From the NCBI GenBank assembly GCA_000333855.2, contig CM007316.1:562804-626803 (forward strand): a stretch of 64,000 nt of DNA, read 5' to 3'. Shown here piece by piece: positions 9,273 to 20,335 of this stretch; the stretch's first letter is position 1; every line of letters starts with the position of its first letter. This DNA comes from Endotrypanum monterogeii. Taxonomy: Eukaryota > Euglenozoa > Kinetoplastea > Trypanosomatida > Trypanosomatidae. A model generated the notes under the pieces. It was given only the letters and a program-made list of their open reading frames with translations, was not told the DNA's origin and did not search any database. Both the position numbers and the translations under genes were made by a program.

Positions 9273-10892
9273 GATGGAAAGCAAAACACGTCGCCGCTAA
9301 CTAAGTGAATGAATACAGACAGAATCACGCACCGCAGTGTTGTTGCAAAGACGACCGAGTCGTCTGTATTATCCTCGAGGCAAGAGTAGACAAAATACAA
9401 AAAAAGGAAAGGTCAGAGGAGGAGGAAGAGAAAGAGAGAAGAGGAGAAGTGCGGATTTCACGGAGTCACACCTCCCCCCTTTTTTACACGGAGACACGTT
9501 GAAAAAGTCTAATGCGAAATGCTGTGGTGTCTTGGGACTCGCCAGTGCATGAGAGATCGAACTAATGTAATTGTCAAGAGGGCTAGAGCCACTGGGGAAG
9601 AGAAAGGGAGGTGATCTCAGCAGCGACAGGCGCTTTTCATAGTGGGGCTGCAGCGCAGCACTATCAGCTATCTCGATAAGCTCCGTTGTGAATCACTTTT
9701 TTTTTTTTATGAAGCAACTTAGATGTCAAGAAGAAATATTTCTAATTGCTGGAGTGAGGAAAATCGGATATATAGTTTTCTCGCTACTTAGATGGTAAAG
9801 AAAAGGATGGGCAACAAATAATTGCCTCCACCTGATTTTCGCTAAGTTGCTCGGAGTTGATGGCGCAGAAAAAAAGAGAAAAGCACACGCAGCGGTGATG
9901 GACGCCCGTCGAATATGTCTTGTGGGGGTACTCGGTGGTGGTAGTGAGCGACGAGGGAGATGAGGAATAGAACGTAAAACACACAAAGAGGTGTAGAAAC
10001 CTCTTTTCGCATTGAAAGAAAAAAAGGGATGAAAAAAGGGGGATGGTGTGTGTGTGTGTATGTGTTTGTGTGAAGAGCAGGCCATTATTGTCCAGGAGCT
10101 GATCGACATGTCTAGAGAAGTAAGCACAGGCAAATTCCATAGTGTATGAGAATCTGATATAAGGCATACATACGTACGCAGCAGTATTTTTGTGACACAA
10201 CGGCGATAGTTTGGGCGTACTATAATTTGTGTAGCACACACCTTCGGTAAATACGCGTCTCCATTCACAGCGGATTCCGCAAAAGAAAAAAAAATCTTGG
10301 CGGTAATATGCCGACTGTTCACCCATTTTTTGTTTTTTTTTCACTTGAATGTTGTTGTACTTCTTTTGTACTCGTGGGCGGTACCATACTAATGTGAAAG
10401 AAGGTCGACAGCAATAAAAGGCTAGAGTCGGTGAGCGACACTATATATAGAGAGCGAGCGAGAGTGCGATACGTGCAACAATCAATATGCATAGATTTTC
10501 CTCAGCATGGTCAACTTCTTTTGCTACGCATCTCGTCTGTATGCCACTCACACGACTCTGGAAGGTCTACTACTCGCGTGGGGCACCCCGATCCCCCCCC
10601 CCCCAGTCTTCTGCTCCCCGTCCAAGTTACGCACTCAAAGAGTCGTGATCATATTCTTTTGGGCGTGTGACAGCCTACGCAACAGACATGTGTTGTCAAC
10701 CAAGTCACTTTTCTCGAAGAGGAGGAGTGAGAAGGAGGGTGTGTGTGTGTGTGTGTCTGTGCTCGATTACCTTTCGCTGATACTGAAACGGGTGAAGAGA
10801 AGTGCACGGCTTAAATCCTTCACGGAGCGAATCCAATGCCGTTATCGCTTTCACCCAAGTTGGCCACACGATGCAGCAGTATGCGCAGCCAT

Positions 10893-10917
10893 GTATATAT
10901 ATATATATATATATATG
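10893..10917. repeat. (TA)n microsatellite
   Basis: About 12 AT units in the 3.9-kb spacer. Confidence 0.92.
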
Positions 10918-11165
10918 TTTATACATGCGTTCCGTCACCGACTATATTCTGCGCTTCGCTTTACCTGAAGGGCGTTGGTGAGAGAAAGTTTCGGCGGCGA
11001 AACACAGATCGAGAGCGATACCCCATGACAAGAAGAGGAAAAATAATGGTCAAAATAATAAGTAAGCATCCCCACGTGTACCCTGTACCTATTGGGAACG
11101 GGTTCCTGTACAGCCAGCATTGGCTTCCCGAATACGCCATCTCACCGACAGCTACGTCAATTATT

Positions 11166-11188
11166 GTGTATGTGTGTGTGTGTGTGTA
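11166..11188. repeat. (TG)n microsatellite
   Basis: About ten TG units with one interruption, followed by a TTG run. Confidence 0.9.
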
Positions 11189-11466
11189 TTTGTTGTTGTT
11201 GTTATTATTTTTATCGGACTATTTCCTCAAGGAAAAAAGAATTCATTAAAATCACTCAACCCGAGGCCCTATAAAGAGGAGCAAAATCCCCCCTGCAAGT
11301 TGCTGTCAGCGTTCGTCGAAGCGTCGACAGTATTATTGTGTAGAGGCCACGAGAAACAATCCAGCAGAAGATTGTATGCATCGGTGATATTGTTTTTTTT
11401 TTTCGGTAAAGCGTGCGTCGTAGAGTAAAAATAGAAAAAACAAAACAGTGATATTGCAAGTCGACG

Positions 11467-11602
11467 CGCCGGTGTGCATATGCGTAGGTGTGCGTGTATG
11501 CGTAGGTGTGCATATATGCGTAGGTGTGCGTGTATGCGTAGGTGTGCATATGCGTAGGTGTGCATATGCGCCGGTGTGCATATGCGTAGGTGTGCGTGTA
11601 TG
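11467..11602. repeat. Minisatellite of 16/18-bp units
   Basis: Eight tandem units, each beginning CGTAGGTGTGC or CGCCGGTGTGC and ending ATATG, ATATATG or GTGTATG. Unit lengths in order are 16, 18, 18, 18, 16, 16, 16 and 18. All reading frames stay open on the minus strand (His-Thr-Tyr-Ala patterns), which explains overlapping spurious frames. Variation sits in the AT/GT part of each unit, suggesting slippage inside a larger repeat. Confidence 0.93.
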
Positions 11603-11721
11603 CACATGAGAAAGCAGGGAGGAGGGGAAAGTGTTCAGAAAATGAGATTTTTTAAAACTTCTTCTGGTGTAGTCATGAATAGAAAGGAAAGCAACAAAAT
11701 ATATCAGATTTTTAGAGCTCG

Positions 11722-11756
<35 letters not shown>

Positions 11757-11770
11757 TGTATATATATGTA
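11722..11770. repeat. (TA)n with regular GTATATAT units
   Basis: AT tract followed by three TATATATGTA-type units. Confidence 0.9.
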
Positions 11771-13145
11771 TTGCTTGTTTCTATTAGTGGTAGTATTTTT
11801 GCTGCGCGATAATTAGTGTGTATTGTCAACTACCCACCCAACAAACATCTGAAAAACCTCATTCACGTTAGCAATTGTACAGGTACAAGTCTTGTCCCAG
11901 TACCGCTCGGCGATGTCTGTGAAAAACAGAGGATAGTAGGATCGATCCCAGATCAAATTCGAGTACTAGTCACTTCATCTTTCGTTTTTCTGTCCATAAG
12001 AAAATATGCGCACCAAACCCCACATAGAGTTTCATATCTCTGCTTAGGTGTAAAGATTGTGTGAGATACAGCCCAACACAAGGGCTGTAAAGTAGGTATA
12101 CTCAATTTCCATGAATGCGAGCCTGCTCACCTCCTCCTCCCATTGTAGCAGTCTGCACATATGCAGTATCCATTTGATTATTTACCTCCGCACTACCCGA
12201 GGACACTAAAGGCCAGAGATCGATTCGCTCGAGCCAAGCTGGCATTTTCTGTAACCTACAAGTCGCACAGACATCCTCGTCGTGGCTCACATCAGCATAG
12301 GAGACCATTATCCCTAAACCTGACCACCGGTATCGAACACAATAAAGCACCATTGCGCACCCAAAGCAATGCGAGTTCGCGGTGTCATCAAAACATGTAC
12401 TTAAACATTAGCAGAGAGAAGATTGTCTGTGATTAACTTAGCACACGTAACAGAGACCTGCTACGGTTCCTGCCGGGCTCCCAAGTGACGATGGGGAACA
12501 AACAGAAGACTAGATCGAGCATCTTCCCGGCGTATTACTAACATGTAAGGATAGACCGAAATAAATAAATAATAAAAAAAAGCAGACCTGAATATCTCCG
12601 TCGTTGGTGTTATTCTTTTTCCTCATTCATTAGTCGATGATATTTTTCATTTCACTTGAAGGATCTATGCGGTAGTATATCCTACACTTCCGCTTCGTCT
12701 CTTTTATCAAAGAAAGGCATCAATCTCTCTCTGCAGCAACAAGCTCGGCTGAAATAAAAAAAAAAAGCAGCAGCAAGCAACCGGGGGGTTAGGCCGAGAG
12801 ATACTCTCTGATCCTGTCCATGACCGAAACCTATGAGGCAACACTTACAACGCTAAGATAGGACATGGAGAATAAGTTCCGAGAACAGGGTGGTTACTTC
12901 AGCGGGGTAAAAAAAAAGAGAGTTCGAAGTGATGTGTAGTGCAATCAGAAAGTCGACTAAGATGGAGAACACCGGAGAATTCATCACAACTTTGTGGATC
13001 AATTTCACTTTTACAGACACACACAAATATATATATATATACATACATGCCTGCATGTGGTGCGATCGCGTCTTTCATGCCCTCATGTCTGTATCTCTCG
13101 TCCTCCCCACCCACACCCAACAGTCCCAGTCGAGCAGATCGGCTG

Positions 13146-13718
13146 TCACTGTTTTTGAATTTTCTGTAAAAGGGACTCTACGCGGCTCGACAAAACCGGC
13201 TGCCCTTTCTTGGTTCGCTTGGCAAAGAGGGCGTTGCGCGACTTTCTTGCTTGAACTCGCGTTTTCTTCTCTCTTTCACGCTCTAGTCGAGCCTCCTGTT
13301 TTTCAGCATACGCCTGCTGCTGCTTCCGCTGCACGCTCTCCATTCCTGAGACTGCAGTGTAGTGCTTCTGTCGCTTCTCGATAAGGTCAGTGACAGTCGT
13401 CGCCGAGAATTTGCGCTTGAGATTGTACTTCCGTTTCTTCTTCTCGTTGTTTGTCAGGCTTTGATCATAATCAACCTGTTCGAGAACACTGCTGAGCTCT
13501 TCCGAAGCCGCTTTGCGAGTGCGATCATAGTCATCCAGTCGCTTCGACACTATTCCCTCCTCCTTACAGAGCTTTCGGTATGCCTCCATACGAGCACGCT
13601 CATCATCTTTTTTCTTCCGTCCTTCTTCCAAAAAAGTTTGACGGACATTCTTTGAGAAAAAAGCTTGTCGTTCTGCCTTGAAGCCATACACCTTTCGGCG
13701 GTTCTCCCTGTCGCTCAT
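13146..13718 (-). CDS. Small basic coiled-coil protein, Fyv7/CCDC59-like rRNA-processing candidate
   Basis: 190 residues from ATG at 13718 (MSDRENRRKVYGFKAERQ). An upstream in-frame ATG at 13793 would read through a poly-T run and a CA repeat, so it is rejected as the start. The protein is very rich in Lys, Arg, Glu and Gln, almost wholly helical, with long charged helices (for example around EKQEARLEREREKKTRVQAR) and no hydrophobic core. Size, composition and the Lys/Arg-rich C-terminal half recall Fyv7/CCDC59-type nucleolar rRNA-processing factors, but charged coiled coils give poor family signals. A ribosome-biogenesis role is an inference. The 5' leader holds a (CA)n tract 13 bases before the start codon. 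Confidence 0.72.
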   Translation of the reverse strand: MSDRENRRKVYGFKAERQAFFSKNVRQTFLEEGRKKKDDERARMEAYRKLCKEEGIVSKRLDDYDRTRKAASEELSSVLEQVDYDQSLTNNEKKKRKYNLKRKFSATTVTDLIEKRQKHYTAVSGMESVQRKQQQAYAEKQEARLEREREKKTRVQARKSRNALFAKRTKKGQPVLSSRVESLLQKIQKQ

Positions 13719-14896
13719 GTTTATATACCTGTGTGTGTGTGTGTGTGTGTGTTTTACTGTAATTCGATCTTGAAAAAAAAAATTTGTAGACACTGAAGGA
13801 TTGAGGAAGAAGGAAATTATTCTGGTTTGAGGGATAGCTCGTGAGTAGGTAGTATCAGATTAGAGAAGTCGACGTGAATTGTTCACAGACAAAGTGAAAA
13901 GACGACTTAGGGAATGAGGCCAACTTTTCTCCCCCGTACACATATGTGCGGGAGGGGGAGGGGGTGCACTCAAAGTAGAACAGGTGGTGCCATTGATGAC
14001 ACACACACACACACGCGCGCGCGCGCATACATGTAGATCCTCTCAGACAAACTTCATCGTTAAAAGGAGTGGCACAGAGGCGTGGGCGAGAGAAGCAGTT
14101 GAAACGAAAAAAAAATGGATAAACATGATAGTGTGGAATACTGGGGAGACTTGAATCACATCCAGTTGAACACCACACAGTCATCGACGCCACGGTCTGC
14201 GCGTTCGTCACACTGCGTTCACGTCAATTATGCCATCATCGTGTTTCGAAGTCCCTAAGGCACACACAAGACACACAGACACTTTAAATTATATATATAT
14301 ATGTATAGAGAGAGACGTGTGTGTATGTGATTGATAAATAGGGCAGATGTGGCACACTTACATAGAAGACTGGGGGGAAAAAGTTGTCCACGAAGAAAAC
14401 AAAAGTAAAATATACGAGCGTAACGCAACAACAAGAGTAGTAGATTGACCAAGAGCTGAATATGAAAATGATGAAGAAAAACAAACAGGCACAAACACGA
14501 GAGTTGTTCTGATCGCTATTAAACGTGGCGGCGTGGATGGTAAAACAGAGAGGTACTTTTATTATTCCTGAACACAACTGAGAAGTAAAGAGGGAAGGAT
14601 GACATCTAGCGCAAAGAAAAAAAAAATCACCACCAACACCATTGCATTTTGGTGTGGTGGTGAGAGTGATGCGTTCTCAGGGACGTTAAGCTCACACAGA
14701 GAAAAACACCCCCGCCCCCCCCCAAAAAAAGAGAGGCCACGTGGAAACGGAGAGAGCGTGTAGGGGGTGGGGGGTGAGTGATGCGAAATAGTGTGGCGTA
14801 GACTTTCCCCCTCCCCCTCCTCCGTGACATCCTCCACTAGAGAGGGCACCATGTTTCACAACATTTGCCTTGAAGGAGTCGTGGTAAATCAGCTTA
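13719..14896. other. Spacer, no gene seen
   Basis: Holds the CA-rich leader of the small basic protein, mixed CA/CG runs near 13999-14025, a short AT run at about 14289, a C9A7 run at 14715-14730 and G/C runs near 14765. Minus-strand frames here are overlapping and hydrophobic from translated pyrimidine runs. Confidence 0.65.
13731..13752. repeat. (TG)n microsatellite in a 5' leader
   Basis: Eleven TG units on the + strand, read as (CA)11 on the transcribed strand, followed by GG and the start codon 13 bases on. A T-run on the minus strand (about 13774-13783) upstream makes this region likely leader sequence. Confidence 0.92.
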
Positions 14897-15910
14897 CTAG
14901 GACATGTATGCATCAATTGGCACACCTCCTCCCTCCTGCGACTTATTGGCTGATGACCGCTCCACAATACAACAGGCCTCAGCGTACAAGATCCACAGAA
15001 GTGCAGTGGGTATATGCTCTTGTCGATAGATTCCACCGAATGGGAAAAAAAGATAGTGGTTCTCGGCGACCAATTCCTCCACACGACGAATAAAACATCC
15101 ATCCGGCGTGTAAAATCCACCCGCTGCGGGCTGGCAGCTCGTCAGCTTTGCTACGTTTTCCAGGACTTCCTCAAAATAAAAGCAACGTCCTTGCACGAGG
15201 ATGCGTATGGGTCGTTTCGTAGACTCCACTGCTATACCTCCAAGACAAGGCCAAACGTTGATCCAGAAGCTGCGCCGACCAGGGGGGTTTGTATCACACT
15301 CATGTCGATCCCTATTCAGTGCATGCCGCAGGGGGTTCAAGTGCGACGTCCCTTGTTGTGTCCGAGCATCGTTTCGTGTGAGACCGTGTCGCGAAACGTT
15401 CAAGAAAGAGTGGAAAATCTCAACACCGCTGTCATCCCCACCACGGTCGGGAGATTGTCGGGGTAGAGAGGTGCTTAATAGGTGAGGCGTCTTCGATGGT
15501 ACAGCAGCTACGGCGTCTGTGCTGGAACTACTTTCACTGTCGTGGTCATCTGCCTTTTCTTCATTTACCACAACGGGCCCGTGTCTGGGATGCCGTGTAC
15601 CGGGGAACGAGGCGCTCCGATACGGCGTCTCTCTATTCAGGGCTCTCTGTTCACAGAGACCACCTAAAAGACAGCGGTGGACCGGGTGTGGGGGTGTCAT
15701 TGGGAGCACTCTACTCGCTTCGGTGACAAGCGATTGAGAGCAGTCGTCTGCAGTGACACCCTTTTCACCGCGTGGCTGACCACTGTACATGGGCAAAGAA
15801 GCAGTATTTACATTTGCAGCACCGTTTCCTGCACGAGCAGGAGAAAGAAGGGTGTGTCTCTGTCGGTTAGTAGAACTATAAAAGGAGGGAGGAGTGCCTC
15901 TCGTTTCCAT
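14897..15910 (-). CDS. Doublecortin-like domain protein
   Basis: 337 residues from the ATG at 15910 (METRGTPPSFYSS); four codons upstream there is only a TTG. The first 210 residues are Ser/Pro/Arg/His-rich and probably disordered. Residues about 233-294 fit the doublecortin (DCX) fold pattern: a first strand RPIRILVQGRCFYFEEVLEN, then VAKLTSCQPAAGGFYTPDGC, and then VEELVAENHYLFFPFGG, matching the usual order of strand, helix, LyT-dG turn, helix and YVA-G strand. DCX domains bind microtubules or scaffold kinases. With one domain only and a degenerate sequence, this is a moderate-confidence call. A cytoskeletal or flagellar role is inferred. Confidence 0.65.
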   Translation of the reverse strand: METRGTPPSFYSSTNRQRHTLLSPARAGNGAANVNTASLPMYSGQPRGEKGVTADDCSQSLVTEASRVLPMTPPHPVHRCLLGGLCEQRALNRETPYRSASFPGTRHPRHGPVVVNEEKADDHDSESSSSTDAVAAVPSKTPHLLSTSLPRQSPDRGGDDSGVEIFHSFLNVSRHGLTRNDARTQQGTSHLNPLRHALNRDRHECDTNPPGRRSFWINVWPCLGGIAVESTKRPIRILVQGRCFYFEEVLENVAKLTSCQPAAGGFYTPDGCFIRRVEELVAENHYLFFPFGGIYRQEHIPTALLWILYAEACCIVERSSANKSQEGGGVPIDAYMS

Positions 15911-18058
15911 CCGTGAGGGCAACAGAAAAAAAAAGAATACGCTTGCGTTGGTCTTCGAGCACTCCCTCCTCTTGCGGAGTTATGTCTGCAGATGCACCGA
16001 GAGCAGCGACGATCTGTTGCAGCGAGTGACGTAGCTGGGTGGCCAATAGAGTTGAGAATTATCCTCCACCCGTTGACGTGGGGGAATTCATCGATCTTAC
16101 CGATAGATATCAACTTTGCCTATACAGACAACTATATATATGTGTGTGTGTGTGTGTGGTAAAGGGGGGTAATATGTAGTGATGCAGGAAAGTACCGGAT
16201 AAAAAGAAAAGGTGGTGTCAGGGAATAAAAAGTATTCACTTCGCTGCGTGGGCAGACGAGCGCAATACTTCTATATAAATTACAAACTCCACTATAAAAT
16301 CTGAGTCAACTTCGCAACTTTATCTATTTGCTATTTCTCTCTGTGAGGACGGCGATGTATCTGTCGGCATGTATGTACAAGTGCATATATGTGTGTGTGT
16401 GTGTGTGTGTGTGCTTGTGTGACTTAGATGGAGGGGATCGTGATATCACACTCACTAAAGCACTTCACAGGGAGCGTTCTTCGCTGAGCACTAACCCTCA
16501 GGTCTCACCAGAAATTTTCTTCTCGAAAGCAAAGACGAACGACTTGGAATGCTTGATTACCACTGAGAGTGGCGCATCTCTGATGCGAATTAGGTGCAAT
16601 GAAGTGTTTTCCACTCCACGCCGAAGCAAAACGTGAGAGTGAAGAAAAAACAAAGATTGTGAAGCGCGGAGAACATCGACTTGCATTCCCAGCAGTTGGG
16701 CACACGTCAAGTGAGGTGTGTATACACGTGTGTTTGTTGTCGTTCCTAGCCCCTTTTGTCACTCGACTGTACTACAAGGCGGTGTTAAATATGAGGCGAC
16801 GACAGAAGACTACAGATTTCTGGAACCCCTCAGTCGCGAACACTCAAAGGCGTACGATTTCTTTTCCCTACCATACTCTACAGGAAACCACCACGTTTGT
16901 TCCCTGGTCTCGTCTTCCTTGGGTCCGTATGATTACCCTGCTCGTATCACGTGGGCTTCGGCAATCGGCTTGTGAGTGGATGTGTCAGCGGCATGTGCAA
17001 CTGGCGACCACTTCTCTTGTTTTTCTTTTCTGTGACGCATGCCAGGACAGGAGGAGGAGAAAACACGCCGGATGATGCATTCACGCCATTTTCCTGTGAA
17101 TGTTAAGGAAGCACGTGAGAAACCAAAAAAAAAAATCGAGAGAATAGCACACGCGAGGGAGCACACCAAAACACTTCAAAACAACCAATGGAAAGGGAAA
17201 GAGGGGTGGAACACAGGAAAAAAAAACAAAAAACGAGGCACCCCCAACACGGGGAACAGTGTGCGATAGCTTCACGCGCCTTTTGGTGCCCACCCATGAC
17301 CGCGCCGCAGCTTGACTGTGCACCCTCTCACCGCCATTTTCCGGCACTCGATGCGGAAAAAATGCATACCCCCCTTCCACCGATACACACACAACTACAC
17401 ACACACACACACACACAGTACTACACACACATATATCGACTCAGATCGAAGAATAATCCCCGCCCCCACGATAAGAGTAGCAATGGTACTTTCGTGAGGT
17501 GAAAAAAAAAAACGTTACAAAGAGACATGTAGACACACGCGAAAGCAAAAGAACACGCACTTCACGCGGCTAGCGAAATCGTCAGAACAAAAAGACACGA
17601 GTAGAACAGTAAAAGAAAAGAGGAGATGGGAGCGAAAGGGGTAAGCGGGTCAAATATCAGCGACATACAGACACACAAAGAAAGAAAGGGACGATAATTG
17701 ATAGCCACAAAAAAAAAAAAAAAAAGATGTGAGATAGGCAAAGTGATACTGTCACGACCTCGAGACGATAACACATGCACACACTAAACAAGGTAGACTG
17801 CGCCAAAGCAGCACCGAGGAAATCCGGAAGACCGATATCAAGGCCACCACCTTTGTAGCAGTCTCGACCTGATCTCGTCAACAGAAAATAGAGAAAGAGG
17901 AGAGGTCAACGGATAGAGGGCACATAAGAAATATCCGATGCCCAGTATGTAGGTGAGAGGAAGGTAACGGGAGAGAAACAAATTCTTCTCCCATCGACAT
18001 CCACCCCTGCCTTCGTAGTCGAACGGAGATGGGTGTATTTCTTTTTCATTTGTGTCTG
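15911..18058. other. Spacer, no gene seen
   Basis: Contains short AT/TG runs (16132-16158 and 16386-16413), a CA run near 17398, and poly-A runs. A region at about 16420-17050 is of higher complexity with open frames on both strands, none with recognisable motifs; most are short. Pyrimidine-rich minus-strand sequence at about 15923-15945 could serve the doublecortin-like gene as a splice signal. Confidence 0.6.
16132..16158. repeat. (TA)n-(TG)n composite microsatellite
   Basis: Short AT run continuing into nine TG units. Confidence 0.9.
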
Positions 18059-20179
18059 TCAAGCATTCAGCACAGGGCGAGCCCCTAGAATGCTAGTGAT
18101 ATCCGCTTTATCAAGTTCCTTCTTATGGAGCAGCAGCTCTGCGAGTTTCCGGTGCTGGTCTTTGCGTGCTAGAAGCGTTTTCTCAGTGTGCACATAGGCT
18201 GCCTCGACCAGCGCCCGAGCTTCCGCCTCCACCTTTGCGTGGAGATTCTCCGACCACGTCATCCACGCGCGGCCATCATTCTTTTCGTTTGGCTTGAACG
18301 CGAGCTGGCCAATCGTCTTCGACATACCGAATTTGAGCAGCTTCTCCATCGCCAATCGGGTGGCACGCTGTAGGTCGTCCATGGCACCGATGGATATGTC
18401 TTTCTCAAAAATCCGCTCAGCAGCCCTGCCGCCCATGAGCACACATAGCTGAGAAAAGAGAAACTCCTCCGTGTGTGGTTCCATTGCTTCGTCTTGCACC
18501 TGCTGCGTGTAGCCACCGGCACGACCACGAGGAATAATAGAAAGCTTGATGACGTCTTTCTGCAGTGGATTCGTCCACGCCATAATGCAATGTCCCACCT
18601 CGTGATAGGCAGTACGGTGCAGCGACGAACTACTCATGCGCTGGCGGTGCTTCTTGCCTATGAGGACGTCATCGATGCTGTCTTGCAGCACACCTAGTGG
18701 AACCACTTTTTCGCCCGCCATAGCTGCATTAAGAGCACCTTCGTTGACGATGGTGGCAATCTGAGCCGGCGATACCCCAGGGGTGCGATCCGAGAGAATA
18801 GACGCGTATTCCTTGTTGCTGACGCCTGGAATCACATGAATCGACTCGGGCTTCGCGTCCTCCGTCACGAGCGTTTTCGCCTCCGGGACAGCCTTCTCGG
18901 TGTCACTTGAGGGCGTCTTGGCAGATGTCTTCGACGCATCAGTGCCTTCCCCTTCCACTTCCTTGCGCGTCTTGAACACCTGCACCTTTGGCTTGCAGTT
19001 GGGGTCTCCAGTGATAATGCGGTTGAGATAAAACTCGAAAAGCTCGCAGCGAGCCTCTTTGTCGGGCATTGGAATGTTCACCTTACGATCAAATCGACCC
19101 TCGCGCAGCAGCGCCTTGTCTATTGCCTCTGGGTAATTTGTGGCGGCAATGACTACAATCGCCTCCTTGCTTGTGAGTCCATCCAGCTCCGCCAGCAGCT
19201 GGTTAATCGTGCGGTTCTCCTCGCTGCTGCCACCGCCACCCATGGAACGGCCGCCCTGGTTCCGCGAACCGATTGCGTCGATTTCGTCGATGAACACGAC
19301 GCAGGGAGCTGCCTTCTTGGCCTCCTCAAACAGCTCGCGCACACGCTTCGGGCCACTGCCACCAAAAATTTCGATGAAGTCGGCGCCAGAGCAGCTGAAA
19401 AACGGGGTGCTGGCCTCCCCTGCAACGGCGCGGGCGAGGAGTGTTTTGCCGGTACCAGGCTGGCCGGTCAGGAGGCACCCTTTCGGGAGTCGCGCACCGA
19501 GACGGGTGAACCTTGCTGGCTCCTTAAGGAAATCCACATACTGCTTGAGATCCTCCTTCGCTTCTGGAATGCCGATAACATCCTTGAAGGTGGTCCCCTT
19601 CACCTCTGTGCGGAAATTTTTTGATTTCATGGGGTTCATCATCTCCATGAGCCCACCAAAAGGACTCGAGGTGGCCCCCGCGCCGCCTTTGCCACCCGAA
19701 GCGCCGGCTGAGCCCGCAGCACTCGACATCGCCTGCATGTACTTGCGCCGAAAGTACCAAATGGGGCCCACGAAAAAGGCAACGTTCACCACGAGGGGGA
19801 CGATCCAGCTCACCGCGCTACCCCATACCGGACCAGAGGGCCGCACGACGCCGTCGTGAAAGCCTTTGTAGTAGTCGTCATCTTGAACCGGCGGCTGGTA
19901 GACGTATTGTGGAGCTGGCACCTGCTGTGGTTGGTTATACGCGGGGAACGGTGGCGGCGACGGGACCGCATTCTGGGTGAAAGCTCCATACGAGCTCTGG
20001 GCATGACCGCCACCGTAGCTGTCATGCTGCCCTTGAGGCGGGGGCAGAGGAGGAGGGGGAGGAGGATGCTGGAGCGAGGAAGGGTGGACAGCGTAACCTT
20101 GCTGCTGCTGTTGCTGTTGCTGCACGCTATACATTTGTTGGAAAAGCGATCCACCACCCGGGCTCTCTTTCTGCGTCAT
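18059..20179 (-). CDS. FtsH/i-AAA-type membrane-bound ATP-dependent zinc protease
   Basis: 706 residues. Order: a Gln/Pro/Gly-rich N-terminus (poly-Q at about 20-27, poly-P at 39-48), one membrane segment at about 121-143 (WIVPLVVNVAFFVGPIWYF), an AAA module with Walker A GQPGTGKT at 239-246, Walker B VVFIDEID at 294-301, Arg-finger region LREGRFDRK at 358-366, and a metalloprotease domain with HEVGH at 526-530 and the third ligand region GAMDDL at 598-603. One membrane segment and this order fit mitochondrial inner-membrane proteases such as Yme1. The first pore loop reads IFGGSG where E. coli FtsH has FVG and Yme1 has YVG, so the central Val is Gly. An extra region rich in Lys/Thr/Glu lies at about 395-450 in the AAA lid. 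No classical import presequence is evident. Degrades unassembled membrane proteins by family analogy. Confidence 0.93.
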   Translation of the reverse strand: MTQKESPGGGSLFQQMYSVQQQQQQQQGYAVHPSSLQHPPPPPPLPPPQGQHDSYGGGHAQSSYGAFTQNAVPSPPPFPAYNQPQQVPAPQYVYQPPVQDDDYYKGFHDGVVRPSGPVWGSAVSWIVPLVVNVAFFVGPIWYFRRKYMQAMSSAAGSAGASGGKGGAGATSSPFGGLMEMMNPMKSKNFRTEVKGTTFKDVIGIPEAKEDLKQYVDFLKEPARFTRLGARLPKGCLLTGQPGTGKTLLARAVAGEASTPFFSCSGADFIEIFGGSGPKRVRELFEEAKKAAPCVVFIDEIDAIGSRNQGGRSMGGGGSSEENRTINQLLAELDGLTSKEAIVVIAATNYPEAIDKALLREGRFDRKVNIPMPDKEARCELFEFYLNRIITGDPNCKPKVQVFKTRKEVEGEGTDASKTSAKTPSSDTEKAVPEAKTLVTEDAKPESIHVIPGVSNKEYASILSDRTPGVSPAQIATIVNEGALNAAMAGEKVVPLGVLQDSIDDVLIGKKHRQRMSSSSLHRTAYHEVGHCIMAWTNPLQKDVIKLSIIPRGRAGGYTQQVQDEAMEPHTEEFLFSQLCVLMGGRAAERIFEKDISIGAMDDLQRATRLAMEKLLKFGMSKTIGQLAFKPNEKNDGRAWMTWSENLHAKVEAEARALVEAAYVHTEKTLLARKDQHRKLAELLLHKKELDKADITSILGARPVLNA

Positions 20180-20335
20180 TGCTGATTTCTCCGCAGCTTT
20201 CGATTTCTCCAGTACTAGCGTTAGATACTTCTCCAGATAAGTGAAGACGCCCTTCCAAGTAAAACGAAATGAGGATACCCCTCCAGGAAACCGGTAAGTA
20301 GCGGGTAAGACACTGACTCCCGCGCACCAAAATTG

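Larger units (their letters stand above)
9273..13145. other. Longest spacer (3.9 kb), no gene seen
   Basis: Contains (TA)n tracts at 10893-10917 and 11722-11770, a TG tract at 11166-11188, a minisatellite at 11467-11602, and poly-purine and poly-pyrimidine runs. Minus-strand frames of 186-198 codons at 9726-10344 overlap each other in two frames and are Ser/Phe/His-rich, typical of translated pyrimidine tracts. A more complex block at about 11820-12500 has an 83-codon minus-strand frame (12102-12353) without recognisable features. Confidence 0.6.

Noticed and set aside
9726..10344. Two overlapping minus-strand frames of 186-198 codons
   Set aside because: They overlap in different frames, are rich in Ser, Phe and His, and translate homopolymer and CA repeats; no motif is visible.
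11256..11607. Three overlapping repetitive frames (His-Thr-Tyr-Ala patterns)
   Set aside because: They are translations of the 16/18-bp minisatellite; all frames are open because no unit holds a stop.
12102..12353. 83-codon minus-strand frame, and a T-loop-like GTTCGATACC near 12330
   Set aside because: No tRNA A box, stem pairing or acceptor could be drawn, and the protein frame has no support beyond being open.
19140..19859. 239-codon + strand frame opposite the FtsH-like gene
   Set aside because: Shadow frame produced by codon usage of the protease gene; it opposes the cluster direction and has no motif.
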